NCBI RefSeq assembly: GCF_900167205.1
Contig: NZ_FUWW01000009.1
Span: 1-64,000 of the forward strand
DNA: 64,000 nucleotides
Source: Eubacterium coprostanoligenes
GTDB lineage: Bacteria > Bacillota > Clostridia > Oscillospirales > Acutalibacteraceae
Direction of reading: 5' to 3'
The position numbers were made by a program, and so were the translations under genes. A model generated the notes under the pieces. The model was not told the DNA's origin. It searched no databases and worked only from the letters and a program-made list of their open reading frames with translations. Below are positions 33,713 to 42,987 of this stretch, piece by piece. Each line of letters opens with the position of its first letter. The first letter of the stretch is position 1.

Positions 33713-35068
33713 TTAGTTTTTAAGTGAATGAAGCGGAGCAGGGATTTTACCGCCACGAGAAATGAATTTTGCAGGGGAGTTGGTGTTAACCTTCATAACA
33801 GGTCCTGAACCAAGCAATCCGCCAAATTCAAGGACATCTCCGTCTTTCTTGCCAACGGCAGGAATAACTCTTACAGCAGTTGTTTTTCCGTTAACCATAC
33901 CTATTGCAGCTTCATCTGCGATAATACCGCTGATGACTTCAGGGGTGGTGTCACCCGGGATAACAATCATATCAAGACCTACAGAACAAACTGCTGTCAT
34001 AGCCTCAAGTTTTTCAATACAGAGAGCACCTGATTTAGCAGCAGCAATCATTCCGGCATCTTCTGAAACAGGAATAAATGCACCTGAAAGACCGCCAACG
34101 CTTGACGAAGCCATAACACCGCCTTTTTTAACAGCATCATTAAGCATTGCAAGGCACGCTGTTGTACCGGCAGCACCGCACTGCTCAAGGCCTATTTCCT
34201 CCAAAATGTGAGCAACCGAGTCACCAACAGCAGGGGTAGGAGCAAGAGAAAGGTCGACAATTCCGAAAGGAACGCCCAATCTTTTACTTGCAACAGTACC
34301 GACAAGCTGTCCCATTCTTGTAACCTTAAATGCTGTTTTCTTAATAAGTTCAGCGATTTCGTTAATTGAATAATCAGGATGTTTAGCAACTGCCGCTCTT
34401 ACAACACCCGGACCTGATACGCCGACATTAATAACGCAGTCAGGCTCTGAAACGCCATGAAAAGCACCTGCCATAAACGGATTATCTTCAGGAGCATTAC
34501 AGAAAACAACGAGTTTTCCTGCGCCGATGCAATCGTTATCTTTTGTAAGTTCAGCTGCTTCCTTAACCTTTTGACCCATAAGACGAACAGCGTCCATATT
34601 AATACCTGCCTTCGTTGAGCCGATATTAACAGATGAACAAATATGCTCTGTTTGTGCAAGTGCCTGCGGAATAGACTCTATAAGTTCTCTATCGCCTGCA
34701 GCAAAACCTTTTTGGACCAAAGCAGAGTAACCGCCTATAAAGTTAACTCCGATTGTTCTTGCAGCTTTTTCAAGAGTAAGTGCATACTTAACAGGGTCGC
34801 CACCGCTGATACCTGCAAGAATAGAAATAGGAGTAACACTGACTCTCTTATTAATAATAGGAATACCATATTCCTTTTCGATGTCTTCGCCTGTTTTAAC
34901 AAGATTTTCTGCCTTTTTACAGATTTTGTCGTATACCTTTTGGCAAGACTTGTCAATGTCACTGTCACCGCAATCCAAAAGGGAAATGCCCATTGTTGTG
35001 GTTCTGATATCAAGACATTCGTCTTGAATCATTCTTATTGTTTCAAGTATGTCGTATGTATTAATCAA
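33713..35068 (-). CDS. UPF0210 / DUF711 family protein (PFL-like)
   Basis: 451 residues. Matches the DUF711 family, often labelled PFL family protein, by the start [20 protein letters not shown] and Gly-rich segments such as [14 protein letters not shown] and [12 protein letters not shown]. It has a glycyl-radical-enzyme-like fold but no visible glycyl radical site. Function is unknown. The TTG start has GGAGG 8 bases upstream. It always pairs with the preceding small ACT protein (15-base gap), implying a joint role in amino-acid sensing. Confidence 0.88.
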   Translation of the reverse strand: MINTYDILETIRMIQDECLDIRTTTMGISLLDCGDSDIDKSCQKVYDKICKKAENLVKTGEDIEKEYGIPIINKRVSVTPISILAGISGGDPVKYALTLEKAARTIGVNFIGGYSALVQKGFAAGDRELIESIPQALAQTEHICSSVNIGSTKAGINMDAVRLMGQKVKEAAELTKDNDCIGAGKLVVFCNAPEDNPFMAGAFHGVSEPDCVINVGVSGPGVVRAAVAKHPDYSINEIAELIKKTAFKVTRMGQLVGTVASKRLGVPFGIVDLSLAPTPAVGDSVAHILEEIGLEQCGAAGTTACLAMLNDAVKKGGVMASSSVGGLSGAFIPVSEDAGMIAAAKSGALCIEKLEAMTAVCSVGLDMIVIPGDTTPEVISGIIADEAAIGMVNGKTTAVRVIPAVGKKDGDVLEFGGLLGSGPVMKVNTNSPAKFISRGGKIPAPLHSLKN

Positions 35069-35083
35069 AACGATGTCCTCCGA

Positions 35084-35353
35084 TTATATTCTATGCATTG
35101 AATTAAAGATGTCCTCGTGCATTGCATGAATAGACAATCCGTTATTCTCACCGTACTTGGCAAGTTTTTCGGCAAAAACAGGGAAGTCAACATTAGACTT
35201 TGAAGCATCTGCCATCATCATCATACAAAACATATCTTGCAAAATTGACTGTGAAACCTCTGTTACATTAACATTACATTCCTTACAAATCCCTGATACC
35301 GATGCAAGAATACCAACCATATCTTTACCAACAACTGTAATTACACATCTCAT
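35084..35353 (-). CDS. ACT-domain protein (UPF0237)
   Basis: 89 residues forming one ACT domain: MRCVITVVGKDMVGILASVS then VTEVSQSILQDMFCMMMM. ACT domains bind amino acids. It is the first gene of the two-gene operon with the UPF0210 protein; GGAGG precedes the ATG. Confidence 0.9.
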   Translation of the reverse strand: MRCVITVVGKDMVGILASVSGICKECNVNVTEVSQSILQDMFCMMMMADASKSNVDFPVFAEKLAKYGENNGLSIHAMHEDIFNSMHRI

Positions 35354-35377
35354 AATATGTCCTCCGAATTAATTAAT

Positions 35378-36187
35378 TTATATTTTTTTACCACGATAGG
35401 AAGAAAGATTTGAACGAGCCTTTACACCGTTTCCAACCTTAACAGCCGATACTTTGTAGTAATATTTTTTACCTTTTTTGAGTTTGCCGTTTTTAAAACT
35501 TGTTTTCTTTGTTGATCCTACATAACTATATGCACCATTTTTACTTGTTGCTCTATAAATATAATAAACTGAAGCACCGCCGACTTTTTTCCAAGAAAGA
35601 GTAACTGTTCTTCCGCTTTTCTTAATAGGTTTAACTGCAGGAACAGCTAAGTTGGCAAATTTATAATCCTTTTTTTCGCCCTTACTGTATCCATATCTTG
35701 CAGAGCAATTCTTGTAATTGTTTAAATAAACATTACCGATTGCATCTTTTTCAAAATAAATAGCATATTTACCGCTGTCATTTAAAATGTTTGAAGTTAT
35801 TGCACTAACATTTGCTTTTGAATTAACATGAATTCCATCTGCGCCTGATGAAACGATATTGTTTCTCTGAATATTTGTGCCACTACATTTTCCAATTAAT
35901 ATTCCGTTCTTTTCTGAATTTGAAATAATATTAGAACTAATTAAATTATTATTGCATCCTGTGTTAACAACAATTCCGCTGCTTCCGGCACTGCTAACAG
36001 TATTATTTGTAATCTTATTTTTGGCACTTGACGAAACAATCAAAACGCTGTTTGAAAACTGTGAAATGGTGTTTGAATAAATGTCGTTTGAATTTGAGCT
36101 ATTAGCTAAATAAACGCCGTATCCACCGTTTGTCCTTGTGCTCGAAACAGTGTTATTATGTATTTTTGAATTTACTGTATCATACAT
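35378..36187 (-). CDS. Secreted beta-helix protein, C-terminal part (after frameshift)
   Basis: 269 residues from the first ATG in this frame; open reading extends upstream to about 36400 without an ATG. Asn-rich coils (SNSNDIYSNTIS, KNKITNNTVSSAG, NLISSNIISNSEKNG) are right-handed parallel beta-helix rungs. The C terminus is a fibronectin-III-like domain (TVTLSWKKVGGASVYYIYRA). It continues the gene at 36372-37364 in a different frame; adding or losing one base in an A6 run (36374-36379, plus strand) joins them into one protein of about 660 residues. Confidence 0.7.
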   Translation of the reverse strand: MYDTVNSKIHNNTVSSTRTNGGYGVYLANSSNSNDIYSNTISQFSNSVLIVSSSAKNKITNNTVSSAGSSGIVVNTGCNNNLISSNIISNSEKNGILIGKCSGTNIQRNNIVSSGADGIHVNSKANVSAITSNILNDSGKYAIYFEKDAIGNVYLNNYKNCSARYGYSKGEKKDYKFANLAVPAVKPIKKSGRTVTLSWKKVGGASVYYIYRATSKNGAYSYVGSTKKTSFKNGKLKKGKKYYYKVSAVKVGNGVKARSNLSSYRGKKI

Positions 36188-36371
36188 TCTGATGCCGTGA
36201 CCTGTTGTAGTAATTGTGTTACTATAAACGGAAATCTTATTAACGGCATAATTTGCAACCTTGGCATAAGAATCATATTTTTTCTTTTTAGCAGATGTAA
36301 CATTATTGCCAAAAATGTAAATAGCAGATGCAGTTGAAACATCAATTGTTGAATTTACGCTGATATTATTA

Positions 36372-37364
36372 TTAAAAAATTCGAGTTTTACAATCTTTAT
36401 TAACCGAACCTAACGCATCAAAATCACAAACTGAACGAAGTCTTGAATCAGGACGCATCATAAAATAATTGATACCCTCACCACAATTTGTAATTCTATT
36501 ACCGTAAATATCTGTATTTACATATGCCGTACAGAAAATTGCACATCCTGTTAAATTTGAAAATGTATTATTTCTTATAGTGATATTGTTTTGATAATAC
36601 CCATGGAACATAGATTTTGTTCCTACGCCACTTACAAGATTATTAAATACACAATTTTCAACAGTAACCCCATTGTTCATTGTTCCGTCATAAAAAGGAA
36701 AGCCTGAAAAATGTTCATCTTCTTCAAGAATATCAATTTGAATAGCCTCACAGCTTGATGTGCTTAAATCACCTGTAAAGCCATCAAAAACGCATCTGTC
36801 AAAAACAACATTAGTTGAACCTGCAACCTCTACAAAATGAGAAATAAACCCATCGGTAAACTTTACATTTTCAAATCTTACACCATTAGCATGAGCAATT
36901 CTTGAAAGGGTAGATTCGTTTACATTATTATCCGTATAAGAAAGTTCTCCACCTCTTAATGTAAAATTGTAAAGTCCGTCATAACCATAATAGCCACTTG
37001 GTGAATTAATAATATTTCCTCTGCCCGGACAATCATTGCGAATAACAGTACCATTTGTAAGATCAAGAACAGTATTACTTGTTGCAGTATTAGTTTTAGT
37101 GATTACATATTCACCCGCAGGCATTTTGATTGTTAAAACATTTTGCGGACTTGCGTTCAAGGCACAAAACTGAAGAGATTGCTTTAAAGGCTCCGTAACA
37201 TTAACTGTGTCGACAGGAACTTCCAAAACAACATTTGATGAAGAATCAAGAATTTGAATCGAATCAAATGCAAAAACAGTCAGAGCTGTAAACGGCAAAA
37301 CCGAAACAATCAAAATCATAAAACTCATAATAAGTGATAAAAGTTTCTTTTTAAATTCCATCAT
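36372..37364 (-). CDS. Secreted beta-helix protein, N-terminal part (frameshifted)
   Basis: 330 residues. A signal peptide (KKKLLSLIMSFMILIVSVLPF, cut after about residue 32) is followed by pectate-lyase-type parallel beta-helix rungs (VTVENCVFNNLVSG, ITIRNNTFSNLTG, TDIYGNRITNCGEG). The frame ends in KDCKTRIF-stop at 36372. Removing one T from the T6 run (minus strand) reads on as RIFNNNISVNS into the downstream ORF. Probably a surface polysaccharide-binding or lyase-type protein; no catalytic residues could be assigned. Confidence 0.75.
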   Translation of the reverse strand: MMEFKKKLLSLIMSFMILIVSVLPFTALTVFAFDSIQILDSSSNVVLEVPVDTVNVTEPLKQSLQFCALNASPQNVLTIKMPAGEYVITKTNTATSNTVLDLTNGTVIRNDCPGRGNIINSPSGYYGYDGLYNFTLRGGELSYTDNNVNESTLSRIAHANGVRFENVKFTDGFISHFVEVAGSTNVVFDRCVFDGFTGDLSTSSCEAIQIDILEEDEHFSGFPFYDGTMNNGVTVENCVFNNLVSGVGTKSMFHGYYQNNITIRNNTFSNLTGCAIFCTAYVNTDIYGNRITNCGEGINYFMMRPDSRLRSVCDFDALGSVNKDCKTRIF

Positions 37365-37477
37365 AATAACCTCTATTTATAAATAATAATTAACCTATAT
37401 TATAGTTTTAAATTATATAATTGTCAAATAAATATTTTTATTTATAAGTATTTTATTTTAGTATATATTGTGATATA

Positions 37478-38302
37478 ATGAGCCGGGTGATGATTATGAA
37501 ATACAAAAACATATTTGACACACATACTCATTCAATAAATTCATTTGACGGACATCATTCTTGCGAGCAATTATGCGAGGGAATTATTAAAAACGGCGGT
37601 ATCGGAATAGCGATTACCGACCACTGCGATATTGACGGAACAAAAGACGGTTGTTGGGATTTTGAGGACAAACAATTTGCAGAAGTACTTGAAGCAAAAA
37701 AAGCGTTTCCTCAAATCAAAGTATACAACGGCGTTGAGCTTGGTCAGGCACTTTTTGAAAAAGAACTTTCAGAAGCATTCTTATCAAAATACGATTTTGA
37801 TTTTGTGCTCGGTTCTGTGCATAATCTAAAAAATATGGAAGATTTCTACTTTTTAGATTACAAGCAGTATGACATTTACAGCCTGTTGCAACAATATTTT
37901 AATTCTTTACTTGATTTGGCAAAATGGAATAAAACTGACAGCCTTGCACATTTAACCTATCCGTTGAGATACATTGTTGCAAGAGAAAAAATAGATGTTG
38001 ATATGTCAAAATTCGATGACATCATTGAAGAAATTTTCAGCGTTATAATAGCAAATAACAAGGCTATTGAGCTTAATGCTTCCGGGCTTTCAATGGATAT
38101 GAACGACACATTGCCAAATAAAGCATATATCAAAAAGTTTCACGATATGGGTGGAAAATATGTAACAGTCGGTTCTGATTCACATTATTTTGATAAAGTG
38201 TGCAACAATATTGACAAAGGCTATGACATATTAAAAGAATGTGGCTTTGAACATTTCACCGTATTTGAAAAAAGAGAGCCAAAACTCATTACAATAGAAT
38301 AA
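37478..38302 (+). CDS. PHP-domain phosphoesterase (histidinol-phosphatase-like)
   Basis: 274 residues (fewer if started at 37490 or 37496). Metal-binding motifs of the PHP fold: DTHTHS near 15, ITDHCDIDG, GVELGQ, GSVHNL, and GSDSHY near 234. HisK-type histidinol phosphatases have this layout, but no other his gene is near, so another phosphoester may be the substrate. A TATAAT with extended TG overlaps the first ATG (37474-37479), so the true start is probably a few codons later. Confidence 0.83.
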   Translation: MSRVMIMKYKNIFDTHTHSINSFDGHHSCEQLCEGIIKNGGIGIAITDHCDIDGTKDGCWDFEDKQFAEVLEAKKAFPQIKVYNGVELGQALFEKELSEAFLSKYDFDFVLGSVHNLKNMEDFYFLDYKQYDIYSLLQQYFNSLLDLAKWNKTDSLAHLTYPLRYIVAREKIDVDMSKFDDIIEEIFSVIIANNKAIELNASGLSMDMNDTLPNKAYIKKFHDMGGKYVTVGSDSHYFDKVCNNIDKGYDILKECGFEHFTVFEKREPKLITIE

Positions 38303-38311
38303 GGAGACAAA

Positions 38312-38791
38312 ATGGACAGATTATTATATTTACTTGAAACAAATCCAAGACTTACAAACGAGGAACTTGCGGTTATGCTCGGAGTTAGCGAGGATGAAGT
38401 CAGAGAACAAATCAGAATTTACGAAGAAAGCGGTGTAATCAAAGGTTATCGCGCTATAATTGACAAAGACAAGGTAAACGCAAAATCCTGTACGGCACTT
38501 ATTGAAATTAAAGTACAGCCAAAATTCGGTCACGGCTTTGATGAGGTTGCACAGCGAATTGCAAACCTTGAAGAAGTTGAAAGCATATATCTTATGAGCG
38601 GTGGCTACGACCTCTGCTGTATCGTTCAAAACAAATCATTTGAAGAAGTTGCAATGTTTGTTGTAAAGCGACTTTCTCCGCTTGAGGATGTTGTTTCAAC
38701 AACTACAAACTTTATCCTCAAAAAGTATAAAGAGCAGGGCATCAGCTTTGCAGAACCAACAAAAGATGACAGGGGGACAATCTCGCTGTGA
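38312..38791 (+). CDS. Lrp/AsnC family transcriptional regulator
   Basis: 159 residues. N-terminal winged HTH (NPRLTNEELAVMLGVSEDEV) and a C-terminal RAM/ACT-like effector domain (CTALIEIKVQP, IYLMSGGYDLCCIV). Its stop overlaps the GTG of the aminotransferase, so it likely senses an amino acid handled by that enzyme. AAGGAGA precedes the ATG. Confidence 0.92.
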   Translation: MDRLLYLLETNPRLTNEELAVMLGVSEDEVREQIRIYEESGVIKGYRAIIDKDKVNAKSCTALIEIKVQPKFGHGFDEVAQRIANLEEVESIYLMSGGYDLCCIVQNKSFEEVAMFVVKRLSPLEDVVSTTTNFILKKYKEQGISFAEPTKDDRGTISL

Positions 38792-39969
38792 TTGACTATA
38801 ACGAATTTTTAAACCCTAATCTGAGCAATGTTAAGCCATCGGGCATCAGAAAATTCTTTTCTATTGCCGAGGAAATGGACAATGTAATTTCTCTCGGTGT
38901 CGGTGAGCCTGATTTTTTAACTCCGTGGCATATCAGACAACAGGGAATAGACTATCTTGAACGAGGAAAAACAAGATATACTGCAAACGCAGGCCTTATT
39001 GAACTCAGAAACGAAATTTCAAGATACTATACACGAAAATATCTTGTTCAATACGACCCAAAGACAGAAGTGCTTGTAACCGTTGGTGGCAGTGAGGGCA
39101 TTGATATGGCTATCCGTACGCTTATCAGCAGTGGCGATGAAGTGCTTGTTGTTGAGCCGTCATTTGTTTGCTATAAACCTATTATTGATGTTTCGGGCGG
39201 TAAAGCAATTCCTATTGCAACAAAACTTGAAAACGAGTTTAAACTAACACCTGAAGATATTGAAAAAACTGTTACGCCGAAAACAAAGGCTATTGTGCTT
39301 CCGTTCCCAAACAATCCGACAGGAGCAATAATGAATGAGGCAGAGCTAAAATCAATCAGTGAAGTAATCAAAAAGCATAATCTTTTTGTTATTTCTGATG
39401 AAATATACAGCGAGCTGACATATACACCCGAGGGACACATCACAATTGCTTCAATTGACGGAATGAAAGAACGAACAATTGTTATCAATGGCTTTTCGAA
39501 GTCTTACTCTATGACAGGTTGGCGACTTGGATATGCACTTGGACCTGCACCTGTTATCAAGCAAATGACAAAACTTCATCAATTTGCAATTATGTCTGCA
39601 CCGACAAATTCACAATATGCAGCAATAGACGCATTAAAAAACGGTGACAACGACATCAAAAAAATGGTTATGGACTACGATATGCGTCGCAGATTTACGG
39701 TTGACGCATTCAGAAAAATCGGCCTTGAATGTTTTGAGCCAAAGGGCGCATTTTATGTTTTCCCTTGCATAAAATCAACGGGTCTTTCAAGTGATGAATT
39801 TTGCGAAAGACTTATCAAAGAAAAGCATGTTGCGGTTATCCCGGGCAACGCTTTTGGCGACAGCGGTGAAGGATATATCAGAGCTTCTTATTGCTATTCT
39901 ATCGACAATATAAAAGAAGCCATTACAAGAATAGGCAAATTGGTTAAGGAATTAAAAAATGAAAATTAA
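38788..39969 (+). CDS. Class I/II pyridoxal-phosphate aminotransferase
   Basis: 393 residues from a GTG. Substrate motifs GVGEPDFLTPWHIR and PFPNNPTGA, and the PLP lysine in NGFSKSYSMTGWRLGY near 238. It belongs to the aspartate/aromatic aminotransferase group. The translational overlap with an Lrp regulator is a recurring Clostridia pair. The amino donor is undetermined. It overlaps ispE by 11 bases. Confidence 0.92.
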   Translation: MIDYNEFLNPNLSNVKPSGIRKFFSIAEEMDNVISLGVGEPDFLTPWHIRQQGIDYLERGKTRYTANAGLIELRNEISRYYTRKYLVQYDPKTEVLVTVGGSEGIDMAIRTLISSGDEVLVVEPSFVCYKPIIDVSGGKAIPIATKLENEFKLTPEDIEKTVTPKTKAIVLPFPNNPTGAIMNEAELKSISEVIKKHNLFVISDEIYSELTYTPEGHITIASIDGMKERTIVINGFSKSYSMTGWRLGYALGPAPVIKQMTKLHQFAIMSAPTNSQYAAIDALKNGDNDIKKMVMDYDMRRRFTVDAFRKIGLECFEPKGAFYVFPCIKSTGLSSDEFCERLIKEKHVAVIPGNAFGDSGEGYIRASYCYSIDNIKEAITRIGKLVKELKNEN

Positions 39970-40834
39970 AGTAAAAGCATACGCAAAAATAAACCTAATG
40001 CTTGATATCGTTGCACAAAGAAAAGACGGCTATCACGATTTGTTTATGATTATGCAGTCGGTTGGTCTTTACGACACAGTTACTGTTGAAAAAATAAAAG
40101 GCAAAAAGATTACTCTCTCTTGCGACGAAGAAGGTATTCCGCTTAATGAAAAAAACATTGCGTACAAAGCTGCCGATGCGTTTTTCAAAGCGAACAATAT
40201 CAAAGATACAGGCATCCATATTGATATAAAGAAACGAATTCCGCACGCTGCCGGACTTGCCGGCGGAAGCGCTGACGGAGCAGGTGTTATCGTTGCACTA
40301 AACCAAATGTATAATACCAATCTCAGCAACAAAGAATTGTGTCAAATCGGTGTCAAAATCGGTGCTGATATTCCGTTTTGTATTTGTGGCGGAACACTTC
40401 TTGCACAAGGCATCGGCGAAGTGCTCAATCCGGTAAAACCGCTTCGCAAGTGCTTCATCTTGCTTGCAAAGCCAAAAACAGGCGTCAACACCGGCAATGC
40501 TTTCAAGGCTTTTGATGAAAACGGCAAAGTACATACTCCCGACAAACTCGGTATGCTCTATGCCATGCAGTCAAGGGATTTAGAGCAAATTTGCTCAAAA
40601 ATGGAAAATGTTTTTGAACAATTTATTGAAGTTCCCGAAAGAGTTTATATCAAAGAAATTATGCATTCAAACGGAGCACTTGGAACATGTATGAGCGGTT
40701 CAGGACCAACAGTTTTTGGTATATTTTTAAACAAAGAAGATGCCGAAAAATCATCCGAAGAATTAAAAAACTATGCTAAAGATATTCACATTTGCACGCC
40801 TGTAAGCAAGGGTTGCAAAATCGAAAACGAATAA
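39959..40834 (+). CDS. ispE: 4-diphosphocytidyl-2-C-methyl-D-erythritol kinase
   Basis: 291 residues, GHMP kinase. Start KVKAYAKINLMLDI, ATP loop PHAAGLAGGSADGAGV near 90-105, and CMSGSGPTVFG near 242. Third-stage enzyme of the MEP isoprenoid route. It begins within the aminotransferase end. Confidence 0.95.
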   Translation: MKIKVKAYAKINLMLDIVAQRKDGYHDLFMIMQSVGLYDTVTVEKIKGKKITLSCDEEGIPLNEKNIAYKAADAFFKANNIKDTGIHIDIKKRIPHAAGLAGGSADGAGVIVALNQMYNTNLSNKELCQIGVKIGADIPFCICGGTLLAQGIGEVLNPVKPLRKCFILLAKPKTGVNTGNAFKAFDENGKVHTPDKLGMLYAMQSRDLEQICSKMENVFEQFIEVPERVYIKEIMHSNGALGTCMSGSGPTVFGIFLNKEDAEKSSEELKNYAKDIHICTPVSKGCKIENE

Positions 40835-40841
40835 AAATAAT

Positions 40842-40878
40842 AAAACCTGCCAATCATTTGTTTGAAAGGCAGGTTTTT
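40842..40878 (+). terminator. Intrinsic terminator between ispE and spoIIR
   Basis: AAAACCTGCC/GGCAGGTTTT arms around a 16-base loop, then T5. The T tract ends 2 bases before the spoIIR ATG, so the 3' arm also supplies the only Shine-Dalgarno-like AAAGG/CAGG. Confidence 0.85.
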
Positions 40879-40880
40879 AT

Positions 40881-41477
40881 ATGTTCAAAAAGATTTATTT
40901 TTTTGTTCCGATTTTCCTAATTTCATTAATTGTTTTCGGAATAATCTCACCAATCAACACACTTTCGAATGATATCAGCCACAAAGTTTTAAGACTTCAC
41001 ATTTTAGCAAACAGCGATTCAAAAGCCGACCAAGAAATAAAATTAAAAGTTAAGGACAACTTGTTAAAAGACACTGCATATATTTTTGAAAACTGCAACA
41101 GCCTTGACGAATCAATAACAACAGCTAAAAGCAACATTGATTTATTTCAAAAATCTGCTGAACGCACCTTAAAAAATTGCAACAGTAATTACAGCATAAA
41201 GATTTATGTTGACAACGAATTTTTTGACATCAGAGAATATGAGGATTTCACTCTGCCATCAGGAAATTATAACACAATTAAGATTGTAATAGGGGAGGGT
41301 AAAGGTCACAACTGGTGGTGTGTAATGTATCCGAGTGTTTGTATATCGGCTTGCACAGACGATTTTGACAAAGTGCTAACAAAAGAAGAAAAGAAAATGA
41401 TAACATCAAAAAAATATATCCCAAAATTTAAAATGCTTGAAATAGTTAATAAGCTAAAAAATAAAATTAAATCTTGA
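40881..41477 (+). CDS. spoIIR: Stage II sporulation protein R
   Basis: 198 residues: a signal anchor, then the SpoIIR signatures LRLHILANSDSKADQEIKLK and VIGEGKGHNWWCVMYPSV. Made in the forespore and secreted, SpoIIR triggers SpoIIGA processing of pro-sigma-E in the mother cell. The start codon directly follows a terminator, so its transcript must begin inside that hairpin or read through it. Confidence 0.94.
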   Translation: MFKKIYFFVPIFLISLIVFGIISPINTLSNDISHKVLRLHILANSDSKADQEIKLKVKDNLLKDTAYIFENCNSLDESITTAKSNIDLFQKSAERTLKNCNSNYSIKIYVDNEFFDIREYEDFTLPSGNYNTIKIVIGEGKGHNWWCVMYPSVCISACTDDFDKVLTKEEKKMITSKKYIPKFKMLEIVNKLKNKIKS

Positions 41478-41502
41478 CATTATATTAAAAATCAATTAAT
41501 AT
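41474..41502 (+). promoter_or_regulatory. Promoter of tRNA-Leu
   Basis: TTGACA (41474-41479), 17-base spacer, TAATAT (41497-41502), 11 bases before the tRNA; it overlaps the spoIIR stop. Confidence 0.85.
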
Positions 41503-41513
41503 ATATGTGTTGT

Positions 41514-41600
41514 GCTGGTGTGGCGAAATCGGCAGACGCAAGGGACTTAAAATCCCTCGGTAGCAATACCGTACCGGTTCAAGTCCGGTCACCAGCACCA
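41514..41600 (+). tRNA. tRNA-Leu (TAA)
   Basis: 87 bases including CCA. Acceptor GCTGGTG/CACCAGC, long variable arm (CGGTAGCAATACCG), anticodon loop CTTAAAA. Confidence 0.97.
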
Positions 41601-41602
41601 TA

Positions 41603-41637
41603 AACACCCTTGATAATCACATATCGAGGGTGTTTTA
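41603..41637 (+). terminator. Intrinsic terminator of tRNA-Leu
   Basis: AACACCCT/AGGGTGTT arms with a 16-base loop and T-rich tail. Confidence 0.88.
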
Positions 41638-41659
41638 TTTTTTGTTCAAAAACACCAAT

Positions 41660-41890
41660 TTTAAGATGTTGTTAATGTAGAAGCAGAAGAAATCAATACT
41701 ATTTACACGAAATTTCAGTAAAAAGCAAAAAAAGACACATTGCCGTTCAAGACTGGGACCGTCAATGACGGCACTCCCAGCGACAATGTATCTTATATCT
41801 ACACTTTACTTGAAAAACTCCAAAATGTCAATAAGCAATTTTCTAAAAATACTTCTGTTGACAGCGAAGGTAACGAGCTTACAAACGAAC
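41660..41890 (+). pseudogene. Decayed coding remnant of unknown origin
   Basis: One plus-strand frame reads DVVNVEAEEINTIYTKFQ, then TAA, then KAKKDTLPFKTGTVNDGTP and about 45 more protein-like residues up to NELTNEQL, running into the end of the converging dehydrogenase gene. No ribosome site and no ATG; the frame is interrupted by in-frame stops. It lies just after a tRNA-Leu gene, a common landing site for integrative elements. Family not recognised. Confidence 0.35.
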
Positions 41891-41893
41891 AAC

Positions 41894-42850
41894 TTACATA
41901 TTTACCACATTTTGCGGATTGCCGTCAATAAACGCTTTGAGGTTATCCTCAAGTATGCCCAAAAGGCGTTTTCTTGTTTCATATGCTGCCCAAGCAATAT
42001 GCGGAGTGATTATACAATTCTTTGCCGTAAGGAGTGGGTTATCGGCTGTTGGCGGTTCAACTCTCAAAACATCAACTCCTGCCGCCTGAATATCACCGTT
42101 ATTAAGTGCATCGGCAAGATCTCGGTCATTTACAACAGGACCTCTTGATGTATTAATTACAATAGCACTTTTTTTCATTTTTGAAATAGCGTTCTTATCA
42201 ATCAAATTTTCTGTTTGCGGTGTGAGAGGACAATGGCAGGTAATTATATCACTTTCCTTACAAAGCTTGTCAAAATCAACAAATGCAACATTTTTAAATT
42301 CATCAGGCTTTGGATGAGGAGTAAATACCAAAACATTCATACCGAACGCTCTTGAAATCTCTGCAACTCTTTGTCCGATTGAACCGAATCCAACTATACC
42401 GATTGTCTTTCCGTCAAGTTCTGTTAACGGTGCTTTCCAGAAGCAAAAGTCAGGGCAAGATGTCCATTCACCGTTATGAACAGCATCACTGTGAAGTGAA
42501 ACCTTGTTTGTAATTTGCAAAATAAGTGCAAAAACAAGCTGTGCAACCGCTGCTGTTGAATACGCAGGAATATTTGAAACAACAATGCCTTTTTTCTTTG
42601 CCGCATCACAATCCACAACATTATATCCTGTTGACTGCAAACCTATATATTTTAAGTTTGGCATTTGTTCAAGCATTTCTGCTGTGATTATAGTTTTGTT
42701 TATGATAAGAGCGTCTGCATCTTTTGCACGCTCAAACACTTCTTCCGGTGCAGTTCTTTCATATACGGTAAAATCGCCGTATTGATTAAAGCTATCCCAA
42801 GACTGGTCACCCGGATTTGTTGTATATCCGTCTAAATTTACTATTTTCAA
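41894..42850 (-). CDS. D-2-hydroxyacid dehydrogenase (glycerate/hydroxypyruvate type)
   Basis: 318 residues from a TTG with GGAG 10 bases upstream. NAD loop VGFGSIGQRVAEI near 145, INTSRGPVVNDRDL, and the catalytic ITPHIAWAAYETR with its His near 281. It reduces 2-oxoacids; best guess is glycerate dehydrogenase. Monocistronic, convergent with the tRNA-Leu region. Confidence 0.9.
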   Translation of the reverse strand: MKIVNLDGYTTNPGDQSWDSFNQYGDFTVYERTAPEEVFERAKDADALIINKTIITAEMLEQMPNLKYIGLQSTGYNVVDCDAAKKKGIVVSNIPAYSTAAVAQLVFALILQITNKVSLHSDAVHNGEWTSCPDFCFWKAPLTELDGKTIGIVGFGSIGQRVAEISRAFGMNVLVFTPHPKPDEFKNVAFVDFDKLCKESDIITCHCPLTPQTENLIDKNAISKMKKSAIVINTSRGPVVNDRDLADALNNGDIQAAGVDVLRVEPPTADNPLLTAKNCIITPHIAWAAYETRKRLLGILEDNLKAFIDGNPQNVVNM

Positions 42851-42911
42851 AAAATCATCTCCTTTACAGTACAAATTATATCCCTTCTAAATAAATAAAT
42901 CAACCGATTTA

Positions 42912-42940
42912 TTGAAAGATTGATAAATATGTTGTATAAT
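42912..42940 (+). promoter_or_regulatory. Promoter of cwlD-radA
   Basis: TTGAAA (42912-42917), 17-base spacer, TATAAT (42935-42940), 47 bases before the cwlD ATG. A vegetative-type promoter, so cwlD may be read outside sporulation as well. Confidence 0.7.
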
Positions 42941-42987
42941 TTAATCATATTATTAATGTCTATACTTTTAACCAAAACGGTGATATA

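Noticed and set aside
36374-36379. Programmed ribosomal frameshift in the beta-helix gene
   Set aside because: No slippery heptamer of the X-XXY-YYZ kind in frame with a following pseudoknot was recognised; homopolymer slippage or sequencing error explains it more simply.
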